A program made the translations under genes and the position numbers. A stretch of 64,000 nt of DNA, taken from contig NC_081405.1 in the NCBI RefSeq assembly GCF_030272615.1, positions 316,920,041-316,984,040 of the forward strand, given 5' to 3'. Below are positions 12,729-23,962 of the stretch, piece after piece. The stretch comes from Cryptomeria japonica (taxonomy: Eukaryota > Streptophyta > Pinopsida > Cupressales > Cupressaceae). The notes under the pieces were generated by a model. It saw nothing but the letters and a program-made list of their open reading frames with translations. It was not told where the DNA came from and made no database searches. Positions within the stretch are counted from its first letter, which is position 1, and each line of letters opens with the position of its first letter.

Positions 12729-13577
12729 ATATCCACCTTTGGAATTGATGGCAACACTGAATGTGAAAAACATCCAAGTGCTAAGGAATGCCAACAATCT
12801 CTCCCAAAGATATGACTAATTTTCACATGAATACCATCTCTCCCCCTTTGACATCAATGACAAAGGACATATACCAAACCAAAAATACTCAACCAAATAG
12901 CTGACTACTCCCCCTTAGTAGTAGCATCATCTCATCAACCCAAATCCAAGAAAATATCTGATAAGCTTACTGAATTGATGCTTTCCTGCATCTCTAAGTA
13001 TCTTTCAGAGGGTTGGTAGCCCCCAACTGATCTCTGAGATATTAAAAAGTATCTTTAGGCAATGGTTTTGTTAGAATATCTACAATCTGCTCCTTAGTAG
13101 GTAGATAAACCAATATGACTTCCTTTTCTTCAATCTTTTCCTTCAAAAAATTATATCTTATATAAATATGTTTTGATTTGGATTGAAATATCGATTCTTT
13201 GACATATCAATAGGAGCAGTATTATTATAGTGAATACAAAAAGGCCCATCATAACTTATCCTTATATCTTTCAACATATATTTCATCCATAAAATCTGAG
13301 TATAGTTGGTTGCAACAGCTACATATTCTTCTTCCATAATAGATAATGAAGTACATGACTATTTCTTAAGAAGCCATGAGACCAACTTATTTCCAAGAAA
13401 TAATGCATCATCAGTGGTGCTCTTCCTATCATCCACATATCCCACCCAATCAGAGTCTGTATAGGCACATAATCTGAAATCGTCATTCTTTGGATACCAT
13501 AACCCAATATCTATTGTACCTGCCAAATATCTGAATATCCTCTTGACAACAATATCATGAGCTCCTCTAGGATCTAA

Positions 13578-14441
13578 CTAAAATCTAGAAGCAATACAAA
13601 CAACATTCAATATATTAGGTCTAGTCTGAGTTAAGTACAACAATCCACCAATCATTGATTTGAATCTACTTAGATTCACTTTAGGAGATTCATCATCCTT
13701 TGATAATTTGCAACTTGTTATCATACGAGTACCATCAGGTTTTGAATTCTCAAGTCCAAATTTCTTAATCAATTCCTTCACATACTTATTTTGACAAATG
13801 AAAATACCTTTATTAGTCTGAGTAATCTGGAAACATAAGAAAAATTTCATCTCATCAATCATAGACATTTCAAATTCATTTTTTAATATATCATCAACAA
13901 ATTTCATGCATAGGCTTTCTTCTCCTCCAGAAATGATATCATCCACAAAGACTTCAATAATCAGTATGTTATCATGCTCAATTTTATAGTATAAGTTACT
14001 TTCAGCATTACCTTTTCTTAAACCGATCTTAGAAAGATATCTATCCAATCTAGCATACCATGCTCTAGGGGCATGTTTTAGTCCATATAAATCTTTCTTC
14101 AATTTGCAAACCATGTCCTTGTCTTCTGATAAAGAAAATCCATTAGGTTGCTCAATGTAGAATTCCTCCTCAAGGTCTCCATTTAGAAATGTGCATTCTA
14201 CATCCATCTGATATACTTTGTAGTTCTTTTGTTCAGCATAGGCAAGAAATAGTCTTATGGCTTCAATTATTGCAACCAGAGCATAAGTCTCACCATAATC
14301 AATTCCTTCTTCTTGTGAATAACCTTTCCAACCCAATCTAGCCTTGTTTCTTACAACTTGACCTTCCTCATTCAATTTGTTCTTGAAAACCCATTTAGTT
14401 CCAATAATATTCTTATCTTTAGTTCTGGGAACTAATTCCAA
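13578..14441 (-). CDS. Reverse transcriptase domain of copia C, open for 287 codons
   Basis: This is the longest uninterrupted retroelement segment among the copia copies. It starts in the connector TKWVFKNKL, continues through [20 protein letters not shown], the LYGLKHAPRAWYARLD motif and the catalytic FVDD (about 13930), and ends in the thumb region after GGLLYLTQTRPNI. Family RVT_2 is usually about 245 residues, so the domain is full length. It is a remnant of the polyprotein, not a separate gene; the preserved frame may be chance or a younger age than neighbours. Confidence 0.8.
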   Translation of the reverse strand: MELVPRTKDKNIIGTKWVFKNKLNEEGQVVRNKARLGWKGYSQEEGIDYGETYALVAIIEAIRLFLAYAEQKNYKVYQMDVECTFLNGDLEEEFYIEQPNGFSLSEDKDMVCKLKKDLYGLKHAPRAWYARLDRYLSKIGLRKGNAESNLYYKIEHDNILIIEVFVDDIISGGEESLCMKFVDDILKNEFEMSMIDEMKFFLCFQITQTNKGIFICQNKYVKELIKKFGLENSKPDGTRMITSCKLSKDDESPKVNLSRFKSMIGGLLYLTQTRPNILNVVCIASRF

Positions 14442-16759
14442 TGTATTATTATTTTCTATCTAATCTAATTCTTCTTCCATTGCTTTCATCTAATTTTCAT
14501 CTTTACTTTCATCAATAAATGATTCTGGTTCAATTTGAGAAATCAAACATACCTCTTCAGTATCTAGCCTTCTTCTAGTCATCCCACCTTTTCTTTTATC
14601 TCCAATGGTTTGATCTTTAGAATGATTTAGTTTCACATACCTGGGAGTCTTTGAATTTTCTTGATTTACTAACTCTTTCTGTTATTCAATAGTCATTGTT
14701 GAATTTTTTTATGTTGCTGGAGTCACTAATTCAATGGTCTGAGCAACTTATTGCATTACCGGTTCAGGTCTAATAAATTCAACTTCTGGTCCATAATCAT
14801 ATGATCTAATTACTGCTTTGTTCATCCACCTTAACATTTATGGTCTCCAATATCATATTCAATCTTTTTTTATAACATCTATATGTTTTAATTTTTTCTA
14901 TAAATGATAAAAACTTAATTCTTTTGAATTTTGGTTTGTAACACCAATACTTAGGGCATGCAGTTGATTTGATAGTGATATGTTGAATATTTTTTATTTT
15001 ATTCAGTTTTGAAGTCCAACTAATTATAATTTAGATATAGGCGAACGTTTGAAAACATAACTTGTTCTATATATATATATCAAAATTCAATTTAATTTTT
15101 TTTGTTAGAAAGAAGACATCAATACCTAGTGCATAGATATTTTTTAGATTTGTTTTGAATCAGTTTACTATTTTTCCCAATACATTGAACAAAGAAGTTC
15201 ATGTTCGGTGAAAAACATACATTCATAATAAATAAAATAAAAATATATTAATGAAATTGGATATATTATAAATTATACTATTTGGAAAGCTTATAATAAG
15301 GACTAAATACTTAAAAAAATTAAACTTCCAAATGAATTCGACCCCCAAAAGTTAATGTAAAATTAGTTTTTTATTAGCATTTGATAGATGCAAAGGAGAT
15401 TCCATTGCAAGTATGATTCAGAAGTAGAGAGGTTCTATCCAAGAAATTTTGATCTAAGAGCCTTTGATCTAACTCTCTTTAATTAATTACTTCTAATGGG
15501 ACCTCTTAAAGCTTAAATCATTATATTTTCTAAAAAATGTATGATTTGAACAAAAATCAGGATGTACCAAAAAGTGGGAACATTTTTATCATTTATAGAA
15601 AACCAATTATGTGTTTGGGGATGCACATCAGTCTTAAAAATGTTGTTTGTTGTAAAAAACTATATTTCTATGGCAGAATCTAGCAATGAATAAAGAATTG
15701 CATAACCATTACTCTTATAGAACCGTTATGACACTGAGAACCGTGTGGAATGAGAAAATCAAACATATGTTGCCCTAAATAAAATCTAATGCCAAGAAGG
15801 GTAGGGGAAGAGTGGTGACCTACCAACAATAAATGAGATGAGGCATCTAATGGAGGAAACAATAACCTTATATACGTGCATGACATCTCAATTTCAAGAG
15901 CTACAATTTGATATTGTCTGCGAGAAAAATCTCCATTTCTTTAGGATAACAATAGCAGGCAAATAATCACCCATTTTCTTCTGGAGAAACAATCTCTTCC
16001 ATTATTTATGTGCAGGGGATTGGAAGAATTAGCAGGTCATGCATGCATTCAAAATTTGGTGTTAATACTTCTATAAGCCTTTTAATTGAAGGATTGTTGA
16101 TGAGGTTTTGTTTTGTAGGTTTCCCCATTCTCCCGATAACATGCCAAGGGAAGCATAATCTTTTGCCAACTCTTACACATTAGAAACACATCACACATAG
16201 GTACCATTCTTGTATTTCAATCTTATATTTGTTTGAAATTATAGTCGTAGCTCTGTAGAAAAATAGATACTTTGTCTGCTCCATGGATTAGAAAAAGTTT
16301 TTATTATTTAAGTGTATGGTTATATATATGTGCTTACATAATAAGAGATATCTCTCACATTTTATGTGTTTAATCTGTGTCAATTTGATCAAGTATGGCT
16401 AGGGCCTTTGTCCAACAACAATAGAGTGAATGTAGCATTCTGGAATAGAAGCAATTGTATAGCCTCTATCACTGCCAAATGGAAAGACATTGGCTTTTCA
16501 TCCAAAATTGGTGTCCAACTTTAGTAACTATTGAGAGGTGTTAGAGGATACAATCATTCGAATGCTTTTGTAGAGATACATTTTGTGAGATAAGATCCAT
16601 TTTAGTTCTACAAAATTTCCTTCTTTTTATTTCGCCATTGATTTATTTTTGGATGAATAAGTTGGAGGATTCAATAGCTTGCAACTTGGATGAAAGAAAA
16701 GTGAAATACAGGTTCCATATAGTATAGTGGGCATTTGGGTTTACAACCATTCTTCTTCA

Positions 16760-17980
16760 CACCAAACCTATTAAAATGAACAATGCAAAAGGTGAACAAA
16801 TTAATACATTCTAAATTAATCCTCCTCTTGATTGTTTTACTATTTTGATTAAATCTATATAGAAATCTTATTGACAAAAAACTTGCTAAAATAAAGACAA
16901 TAAAACAGATTTGATTGTTTCCATCAAATCTATATATAATTCTAATTTTAGGATATCAATAGAAAACCTGCTAAAATAAACACAATACAATAAACTTGCT
17001 AAAATAAAGACAATAAAATAGATTTGATTGTTTCCATTAAATTTTTCTTTTTTTCATTTTTTTGATTAAACCTATATAGAATTCTTATCAACAACAAACT
17101 TACTAAAATGAATAATATGTAAAACATAAAAAAAATTAGTAGATTCTAGAATTAATCCTCATTTAATTATTTTAATGTGTCCATTAGACCAACATAGAAT
17201 TCTTATCCACAATAAACCTTCTAGATGAACACAATGTAAAATGTAAAGAAATCAATACATTCTAAAATTAATATGAATGTGTTCAACAAAAGAAAATACT
17301 AATTTTAAAGGTAATTGAACATTAATAAATTTAGTAACAAACCATAGAAGAAAGGTAAGTGAACAACATTCGATAGGATTAGAATTTAATTGGGGTTAGA
17401 CTTAAAGTTCATATTCAATTAGGGTTATAGTTAGTGTAATAAATAGAATTATGGGTAGGGTTATATTATGCTTAGAGATAAAATGAAAATTAGGGTTAGG
17501 GTTAGAATTAAAATTAGAGTTAGGCTTAGAATTAAAATTACAGATAGGGTTAAGGATTAAATAATGGTTAAAGTGGGGGTTATAGTTCAATTAGTGTTAA
17601 ATTTGTATAGAGTAATTTGGGGTGCAATTATGATTAGGGTTAAAAATTTATCTAAAATTTGCTTTGGAAAAACTCTGAATCTCTAAAAACTCTTGAAATC
17701 CTCATTCTATTTTTTCCTATGTTTTACTTGGTTTGATAATTTCTGGAAACCTGGTTTGATTAAATCTATACAAAAATCTATCAACAATAAACCTACTTAA
17801 ATAAACACAAAAAAAAAATAAGATGAAATTACTACATTACAAGATTAATTCTTATTTTGAGTTTTTCATTGTTTGGATTAAACCTATATAAAATTCTTAT
17901 CAACAAAAAACTTACTAAAATGTGCATAATGTACAAAATTAATATGGATATGTTAAACAAACGAAAATCTCAATTTGAAG
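16760..17980. repeat. Diverged tandem repeats of about 110-120 bases
   Basis: A recurring block (AACCTATATAGAATTCTTAT, then CAACAANAAACTTACTAAAA, then ACACAATGTAAAA and AATTAATCCTC) appears near 16761, 16849, 16922, 17066, 17181, 17755 and 17871. Units are shuffled and partly deleted. The interval 17300-17750 between the two groups holds the TTAGGG-like tract. No coding sense was seen. Confidence 0.6.
17345..17645 (+). repeat. Degenerate TTAGGG-like tract
   Basis: Repeated GGGTTAG, TTAGGGTTAGGG and AATTAGGGTTA units are scattered over about 300 bases. The unit is not the usual plant telomere TTTAGGG in a clean array, so it is best called a simple-sequence relic rather than an interstitial telomere. 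Confidence 0.45.
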
Positions 17981-19781
17981 AATAATAAAACTTTATTTTA
18001 AAAAAATTGTAAAAAGTATATTTGGAAACTTAAAACAATATCTAACAAATCACTAGTTTACATCATCTTCAAATTCTTAATGGTTTAAAAGTTATAGGTG
18101 TTGGAAAGCGAAGGTGTTTTTCAAAATGTTCATCTAAGTGTCAAAGTTGGTCAAAAAGTGGGAACCAGTATTGTGAGTTCAGCCAACATTTATTCTCTCC
18201 AATATCCTATTCAATCTTTTCTTATAACATTTATATTCTTTACTCTTAGTAGAATAACCCAAAAATATTCCTTCATCACTTCTAGGATCAAATTTTCCCA
18301 GTGCACCATCCCTTCTAATGTAGTATTTACCTCCAAAATTTTTGAAATATCTAACAGTAGGGGTATGACCAAATCATAATTCATAAGGAGTCTTATCGGT
18401 ATCAGTGTTAGTCTTACCATCCAATGATATTTTTCCTTTCCCTTTGATCCTACATGCCTTGTTGTCTCCAAATCTAAATAGTCTGCAATCAAATTCTTGT
18501 ATACTTGATAGAAATTTTCTCTTGTCACCAATCATGTGATGTGAGCATCCATTGTGTATAACCCATTCATCCTTTTCTTCAATTTTAGAAGCTAAAGCCT
18601 TCTTTTTAGTATGATTTGCTTCAATGACAGGTTTCGAAGAATTATTCTTGATAGCAATAAAGACCCAATCTTTACATGAGCTTCCATTGTTAGTTCCACT
18701 TATAGGTTCATCATCATCATTAGTAATACCCAAATCATCATCACCAGCACAATAGCATGATCTATCCTTATTCCTTCTAAATCTAGATCTATTCAGATAT
18801 TCCAGATTAGGCTTATAATTCTTCACAAATATTTCATGATTCCTAGCAGCTCTTCTAGGACATTTAGAAGCAAATGACCAATCTTATTGAATGAAAAACA
18901 TTTAAAGGGCACTTTTCCTTCATACTTACTTCCAATCGGTCCTTTAGGAATTCTTCTAGAGATCAAGACTTCTAACTCTTCAAGTTCTTTGTCTTCCCTT
19001 TCAATGTCCTCCAAATCTTTAACATATAATTCCTTCCAATCTATCTTTTTCTTACTGGAGGCAGATGCTTTAAATTCAGTTTCAATTTTAGTAGCACTTT
19101 TATCTCCAAGTTCCTCAAGTTCAAAAGTAGTCAATTTCCCAAGTAGTGTATCTCTGGTAACAAGGGTACTTGACATTGTCCAGAGTTCATTGATTGTAGT
19201 AGCCATTATCTTATAAGTCGGAGGTAGAACTCTCAAAACCTTTGACACAATCTCATTCTCACTAAGTGATCCTCTGCAACATTTGATTCCCATAACAATC
19301 TCATTTGTAATCTATACATGAAAGAACTTATCTTCTCATCTTCTTCCATCTTCAAAGTTTCATTTCCTACCCAGAAACCTTCAAGTTTTTTAATCTTTAC
19401 TGCTTGATCGCCTTCATATAGTGTTTCAAGATTTGTCCAGATTAGCTTTGCATTCTCTAACTCTATTACATTTAATATATATTTTCATCAAATAGGGTTA
19501 TTAACAATGTTGTTTTTACTTAAACATCATTTTTAGCTCTCTTATGTTCATCATGAGGTGCCAATGTTCTAGAATTACGATCATGAGGTATATACCCTTT
19601 CTCCATTATCTCCCAAACTTCAGTTCCAAGACATTTTAGATGAATCCATTTACTTCTTCCATATTTTGTACTTTGTACAATCAAATCTAGGACTCTCCTT
19701 CCAGTACGGGTTGAATGTGGAGCTAGATGCAGTTGCCATTAGATCTCCTCAAGTGGTTAAGCTTATGCAGACTGGACCAAT

Positions 19782-19793
19782 GCTCTGATACCA
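19782..19793 (-). other. Primer-binding site of copia C
   Basis: GCTCTGATACCA on the plus strand is an exact reverse complement of TGGTATCAGAGC, three bases from the 5' LTR. Confidence 0.88.
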
Positions 19794-19795
19794 AT

Positions 19796-20992
19796 TGTTA
19801 GACAGATCTGATACCAAGAGTAAACTGAGAGGGGGGGTGAATCAGTTTACTATCAGAAATAAGAACTATTGCATATCAAAAACCTTATAACCGGAGCACA
19901 AAGAAACCAACACAATGAAGGAAAAAAAATGAAAGCATAGTACACACAACACCAATATTTTTGATGTGGAAAACCTGGTAAAGGGAAAAACCATGGTGAG
20001 AAACCTTACCCACAATCAGATAATACTTCTGCAACAGTATGCTAAATAATTACAATGGGGATTGCACTTGCAATCAGGCCAACTACCTAGAGCACACTAC
20101 TAATCACAAAAGAGAAGTCTCACTAACATACAAAACATTGGACCCCAATCTAAAAATAATGAACTATGAAAGTAGCATCTCCTAATTCTTGATAAAATTT
20201 CGGTTAAGCACAGATGCTTGCCTTGCAATACTAAAAACCTTCTACCGAATGATATATCACTTGTTCACACATAAACCTTCCTCTGATAATGCAACATAAC
20301 CATCAATCCCATTCCTCTTATCGATATCAAAAATACATGAATAAGTCACCTATAAATACAAGTCATCAACCTTATGATAAGGTCAGCTAAACCCTAAACC
20401 CAAAAATGCATAATAACAAAACTTACAATACACGATATCACCAGACCAATATTATGATTTGCATTACATAGCATGGACCTAATTCAAATATCCAAACAAT
20501 CATATCCTCTAAAAATTTCGCTAAGACCAAAATCTGTCAAGTTTCACCAACAGGTAGAAACCCTTAGTGAAGTAACATAGAAAGTTTTACTAGATCCAAA
20601 TACGACCACCATAACAACATGCTAGTGAATCCAAAGTCACCAAACACTTAGAATATGATCTAGAAGAACCTTTAACATGATAAAAACATCAAATATCACT
20701 TACTAGTAAAGCTAATCAGTACCGAGAAATACCAACCCTGAACATAAGTGATAGTTACTGAAGCACCAAAACATGAACCAATAGAAAATGAAAATCATAT
20801 AATCATCCAGAATAAGCATCCAAAACCACATCCAAGGATCTGATCATACCAGATAAAAATCGAAGCCAAAACCAAGATAAACACCAAGACAAACTGAGAT
20901 AGGTCCAATCGAGATATCAAGACCATATCCAACCAGGATACATTGTTGACATCATTTGCCAACACTTAGCCAAATCCAACATATTGCCAACA
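19796..20992 (-). repeat. Copia C 5' LTR
   Basis: Runs in plus orientation from TGTTAGACAG to GCCAACA, 1,197 bases, matching the 3' LTR at 11527-12728 with many substitutions and small indels. It is followed by the second TATAG copy (20993-20997). Confidence 0.88.
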
Positions 20993-20997
20993 TATAG

Positions 20998-21039
20998 AAC
21001 AAACAAAAGGATTCAATCTATCAAACACTCTAGATATGG
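20998..21039 (+). pseudogene. Copia B RT fragment between the two insertions
   Basis: A 42-base piece reading EQTKGF...LDM, which continues the FLNGELKKEVY of 11526 and is continued by VCKLKKTLYGLKQ at 22613. A two-base loss near the TATAG site shifts the frame. Confidence 0.75.
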
Positions 21040-22611
21040 TGTTGTTGAACACAAAATACCACTGAGAGGGGGTTAAATCAATGGTTCTCAAGTTTTTCCT
21101 CTTCTGATCTAACTTGAGAAGATCAGTTATTTACTTAACCACTTAAACAGTCAAACCAGTAATATAAGAAAGAAAGCCAAAGAGATCATACACACACAAG
21201 TAACTCACAACACTAGATTTATGAGGAAAACCCAATATGGGAAAAACCTTGGTGAGAAAAGTTGTTGAAGAGTATTGCTCCAATCCAGCCTCATAGGTAA
21301 AACACAGACTTACAACGATTTAGAGCACCAACTCAAGGAGCACAAACCCTTGCACTTTTAGGGCACCAACCCAAGGAGCACCAACCCCTGCACCAAGCTT
21401 CAACTTGGTGATGTATATTGAAATCCTATTTGAATACAATTAAGGCTTCTTGTTGCAAATGAATTCTACAACTCTTGAATCAAATAACTCTCTGCCAGTT
21501 GACAGTCTTTTCTCCTCGACTGAAACTCACACTATCGGTTGTGAGATTGTTGTCTTTGTTTCTTGACCTCTGTTATCTTTCTCTCCCTCTCAAACAGTCT
21601 CTCAACACACTATGCCACACTAGGATGTTGCCTGCTCTGCCACACCTTACCAGTTGGGCTTAACTGTAAGACTATGGTATTACCGGTAGAATCCTCTCAC
21701 CGGTTCGCTTGCTCACACACACTGCAACTTTCTCAAAACTCCTTCTGAAGTCTTCTCCTTTCTCACTCTCACTTCTCTTCTCTACTCAATCTTCATAGCA
21801 TCAATTACATTTCCATTTGGAGCTCTCATCTCTTATCTAGTGATTTCTCGCTAGAACAAAATTCAAAAACTTGAGCGAATAGGGTTTCCTCTTTTCGACA
21901 TAATCTTAATGAGATCCAATCCTACCTATCTCGGATTGATCACCTATCCTCAAAGCACGCACCTGCATACAATTTCCATTATCCAATGCATATTTTCTGG
22001 AAATGGCAATCTCGAATTAGATCTTCTGCCATGAAATCAGTCGACACATAAAGCACTTTAGAAGTTTTCTTTTCAAGGACTTCCTGAATCAGATTTCCCT
22101 TGCATATATTCAGGCTCCAACTAGTCTCTGATCTTCCTTTGTCATTCCTTCTTCCTTGAGCCACAATCATTAAGATACAATCTTGTGATTTGTGGCTCCT
22201 CGATTAATGGTGATTATCTATTTCATCAACCCTATCGATGAGGCTTCACCAACCACAACATGTTTGCCACCTCTGCTTCACATGACATCACAACGATCAA
22301 GACATGGCCCACCAACACACAGTCAATCCGACAAAAACATATAGGTATATCCCTTTACCAATAGAGTTTTATTCTTTTGTTAATTGGTAGAGCATCCTGT
22401 ACTGGTTGCACATCTTCACCTCCGGTGGTGTGAGACAACTTTAACATTTTGTCTCTTCATCATAAACAAGCAACCATCCTTTAGGTTACTTTATGTATCC
22501 TTCAGATCGGTTTCTACTTTACTGGTAGAACTTCATTCTTTATGCTCACCTTTTGTGGATCTCCGTCATGTCGGTTGACATCAATGACAACTTAGTACCA
22601 AAATGCCAACA
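21040..22611 (-). mobile_element. Solo LTR of a copia-type element inside copia B
   Basis: A 1,572-base LTR with TGTTG...CCAACA ends splits the Asp-Met-Val codons of copia B RT. ATGG occurs on both sides (21036-21039 and 22612-22615; a fifth base T is shared with the LTR end), which is a target duplication. Orientation is minus: the CACTGAGAGGGGGTT block lies near its left end and GTTGACATCAATGACAAC near its right end, as in the LTRs of copia C and E. No internal domain or primer site is present, so it is a solo LTR left by LTR-LTR recombination. Small open frames inside it are not believable genes. Confidence 0.78.
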
Positions 22612-23740
22612 ATGGTGTGCAAATTGAAGAAGACATTGTATGGATTGAAGCAAGCTTCTAGAGCTTGGTATGCAAGGGTTGACAAGTATTTGTTGAGGTA
22701 GGGATTTCAAAAAGGTACTACTTATAGTAATCTCTATTTTAAGGTTGAGGAAAATGATATCTCGACTATAGTTGTTTATGTGGATGACGTAACCATTGGA
22801 GGAAATGTTGGTATGTACAAGAATTTTTCTAATGAGATGCAAGAAGTGTTCAAAATGTCTATGATTGGGGACATGAATTTATTTCTTAGTTTGTAATTTA
22901 GTTAGAAGGATGATGGTCATTTATTTCACAATATAAGTGTGTTAAAGAAATGTTGAAGAAGTTTGGAATGGAAAATCCTAAACCTATTTGTACTCCTATA
23001 TGACTAATCATTGTAAGTCAAGTAAAGATGTTAAATATCCAGAGACTGATGGGAACAAATATGTAATTAGAGATGGATGATTACTATATCTAAATATTAC
23101 CATGCTAGATATCATGCATGATATTTGTCTTGTGGCTAGATTCTAGCAAGATCCCACAGAAACACATGTTGAGAAAAGAATTATTAGATACTTAAATGGA
23201 ATGGAAGACTATGGTCTATGGTATCCCAGAAGATTTAATTTCACTCTTATTTCCTATATTCATGCAAATTGGGTTGGTTGTGTGGATGATTGGAAAAGTA
23301 CAACTGGGGGTACATTTTTTCTTGGAACATGGTTGGTTTCTTAGTCAAGTAAGAAACAGGATTTGGTATCTGTATCTCCTACTAAAGCTGAATATATTTT
23401 GTTGTTAGTTGCTACAAATAGGTATTATGGATGAAACAAACTCTAAAGGACATTTGAATAATGTTTGATGAACCCATTTCTATCTTTTGTGACAATACCA
23501 ATACAATAAATATTTCTAAGAATGTGGTATTACATTAAAAAATGAAACACATTTCAATCTAGTATCAATTCTTGAGAGATAAGGTATTGGAGAATGAGGC
23601 AAAACTTGATTATGAACCTACAAAATAATATATTGTCAATATCTTTACTAATGTGCTTGGTAAGGATATTTTTTAATATCTCTGGGAGAAATTGGGGGTT
23701 ATTTCCCATCCTTTTTCTAAACTAAATGCATACAGTGGTG
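22612..23740 (+). pseudogene. Copia B RT and RNase H, 3' part, inactivated
   Basis: Resumes at MVCKLKKTLYGLKQASRAWYAR, with YVDD near 22780 and the MSMIGDMNLFL motif near 22860. RNase H follows (WKSTTGG-like near 23290, FCDNTNTINISKN near 23490, KHISI near 23550, and YLWEKLGV near 23680). Stops and frameshifts are frequent. It joins the upstream fragments to give a complete copia domain order. Confidence 0.82.
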
Positions 23741-23948
23741 TATCATTCAAGTGAGCATCATGAATATTATTATTCTAGATTAATTATTCAAGGCTATATC
23801 TAATGGGAGCTAAGTGTGGTTGTGAGTTTTGAGGATTTGAATAGAACAAGCTAACATTTTTGACTCGGACCCTTTTTCCTTGATGGAAAAGGAGGAGAGA
23901 ATGAGAAGTTGGCAAACAAAATGAGAAGATGTGAGTAAAAAATTAATT

Positions 23949-23962
23949 GGCAAAGGGGGAGA
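23949..23962 (+). other. Polypurine tract of copia B
   Basis: GGCAAAGGGGGAGA follows the RNase H end by about 200 bases, as expected before a 3' LTR. What follows is not similar to the copia B 5' LTR, so the 3' LTR has been deleted or replaced. Confidence 0.65.

Larger units (their letters stand above)
14885..18184. other. 3.3 kb non-copia insert inside copia C, flanked by 52-base direct repeats
   Basis: Copia C integrase sequence is present at 14833-14884 and again at 18185-18236; the two 52-base copies differ at five positions. Between them lies sequence with no copia similarity and no convincing gene. It contains short-period diverged repeats (16760-17980) and TTAGGG-like tracts. The flanking duplication is too long for an LTR or typical DNA-transposon target duplication. 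Origin unknown; filler DNA captured during break repair is one possibility. Confidence 0.6.
13000..19739 (-). pseudogene. Copia C gag-pol polyprotein, inactivated and interrupted
   Basis: Read from the ATG at 19739. Gag spans about 19739-18830, with a damaged knuckle near 18890-18850. The protease site HNGCSHHMIGD (Asp of DSG changed to His-Asn) lies near 18540. Near 18400-18415 the protease frame runs straight into the integrase C-terminal motif DKTPYEL, so the pre-integrase and most of the integrase core are deleted. After the 3.3 kb insert the frame resumes near 14884. The RT domain is the best preserved part: 13578-14441 is open for 287 codons and keeps FVDD. A degraded RNase H follows to about 13000. 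Without an integrase core this copy could not have moved on its own in its present form. Confidence 0.85.
11527..20992 (-). mobile_element. Ty1-copia LTR retrotransposon C, nested in copia B
   Basis: A minus-strand copia element with LTRs at 11527-12728 and 19796-20992 and a perfect TATAG target duplication. Reverse-complement primer site is at 19782-19793 and the polypurine tract is at about 12729-12745. It interrupts the RT region of copia B. Internally it carries a deletion removing most of integrase and a 3.3 kb foreign insert (14885-18184). Confidence 0.9.
7504..23962 (+). mobile_element. Ty1-copia LTR retrotransposon B, interrupted by copia C and a solo LTR; 3' LTR missing
   Basis: An old, highly degenerate copia element. 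It has a 5' LTR (about 7504-8615), a primer-binding site, gag-pol fragments at 8704-11526, 20998-21039 and 22612-about 23740, and a polypurine tract at 23949-23962. The reading of RT resumes across both insertions (11526 to 20998, and 21039 to 22612), which shows the order of events. No 3' LTR follows the polypurine tract; the sequence after 23962 is unrelated to 7504-8615. Confidence 0.8.

Noticed and set aside
17345-17645. Interstitial telomere
   Set aside because: Units are irregular and TTAGGG rather than TTTAGGG; no clean array.
21475-21748. Small overlapping plus-strand frames of about 60 codons
   Set aside because: They lie inside the solo LTR, have no domain and no sign of coding bias.
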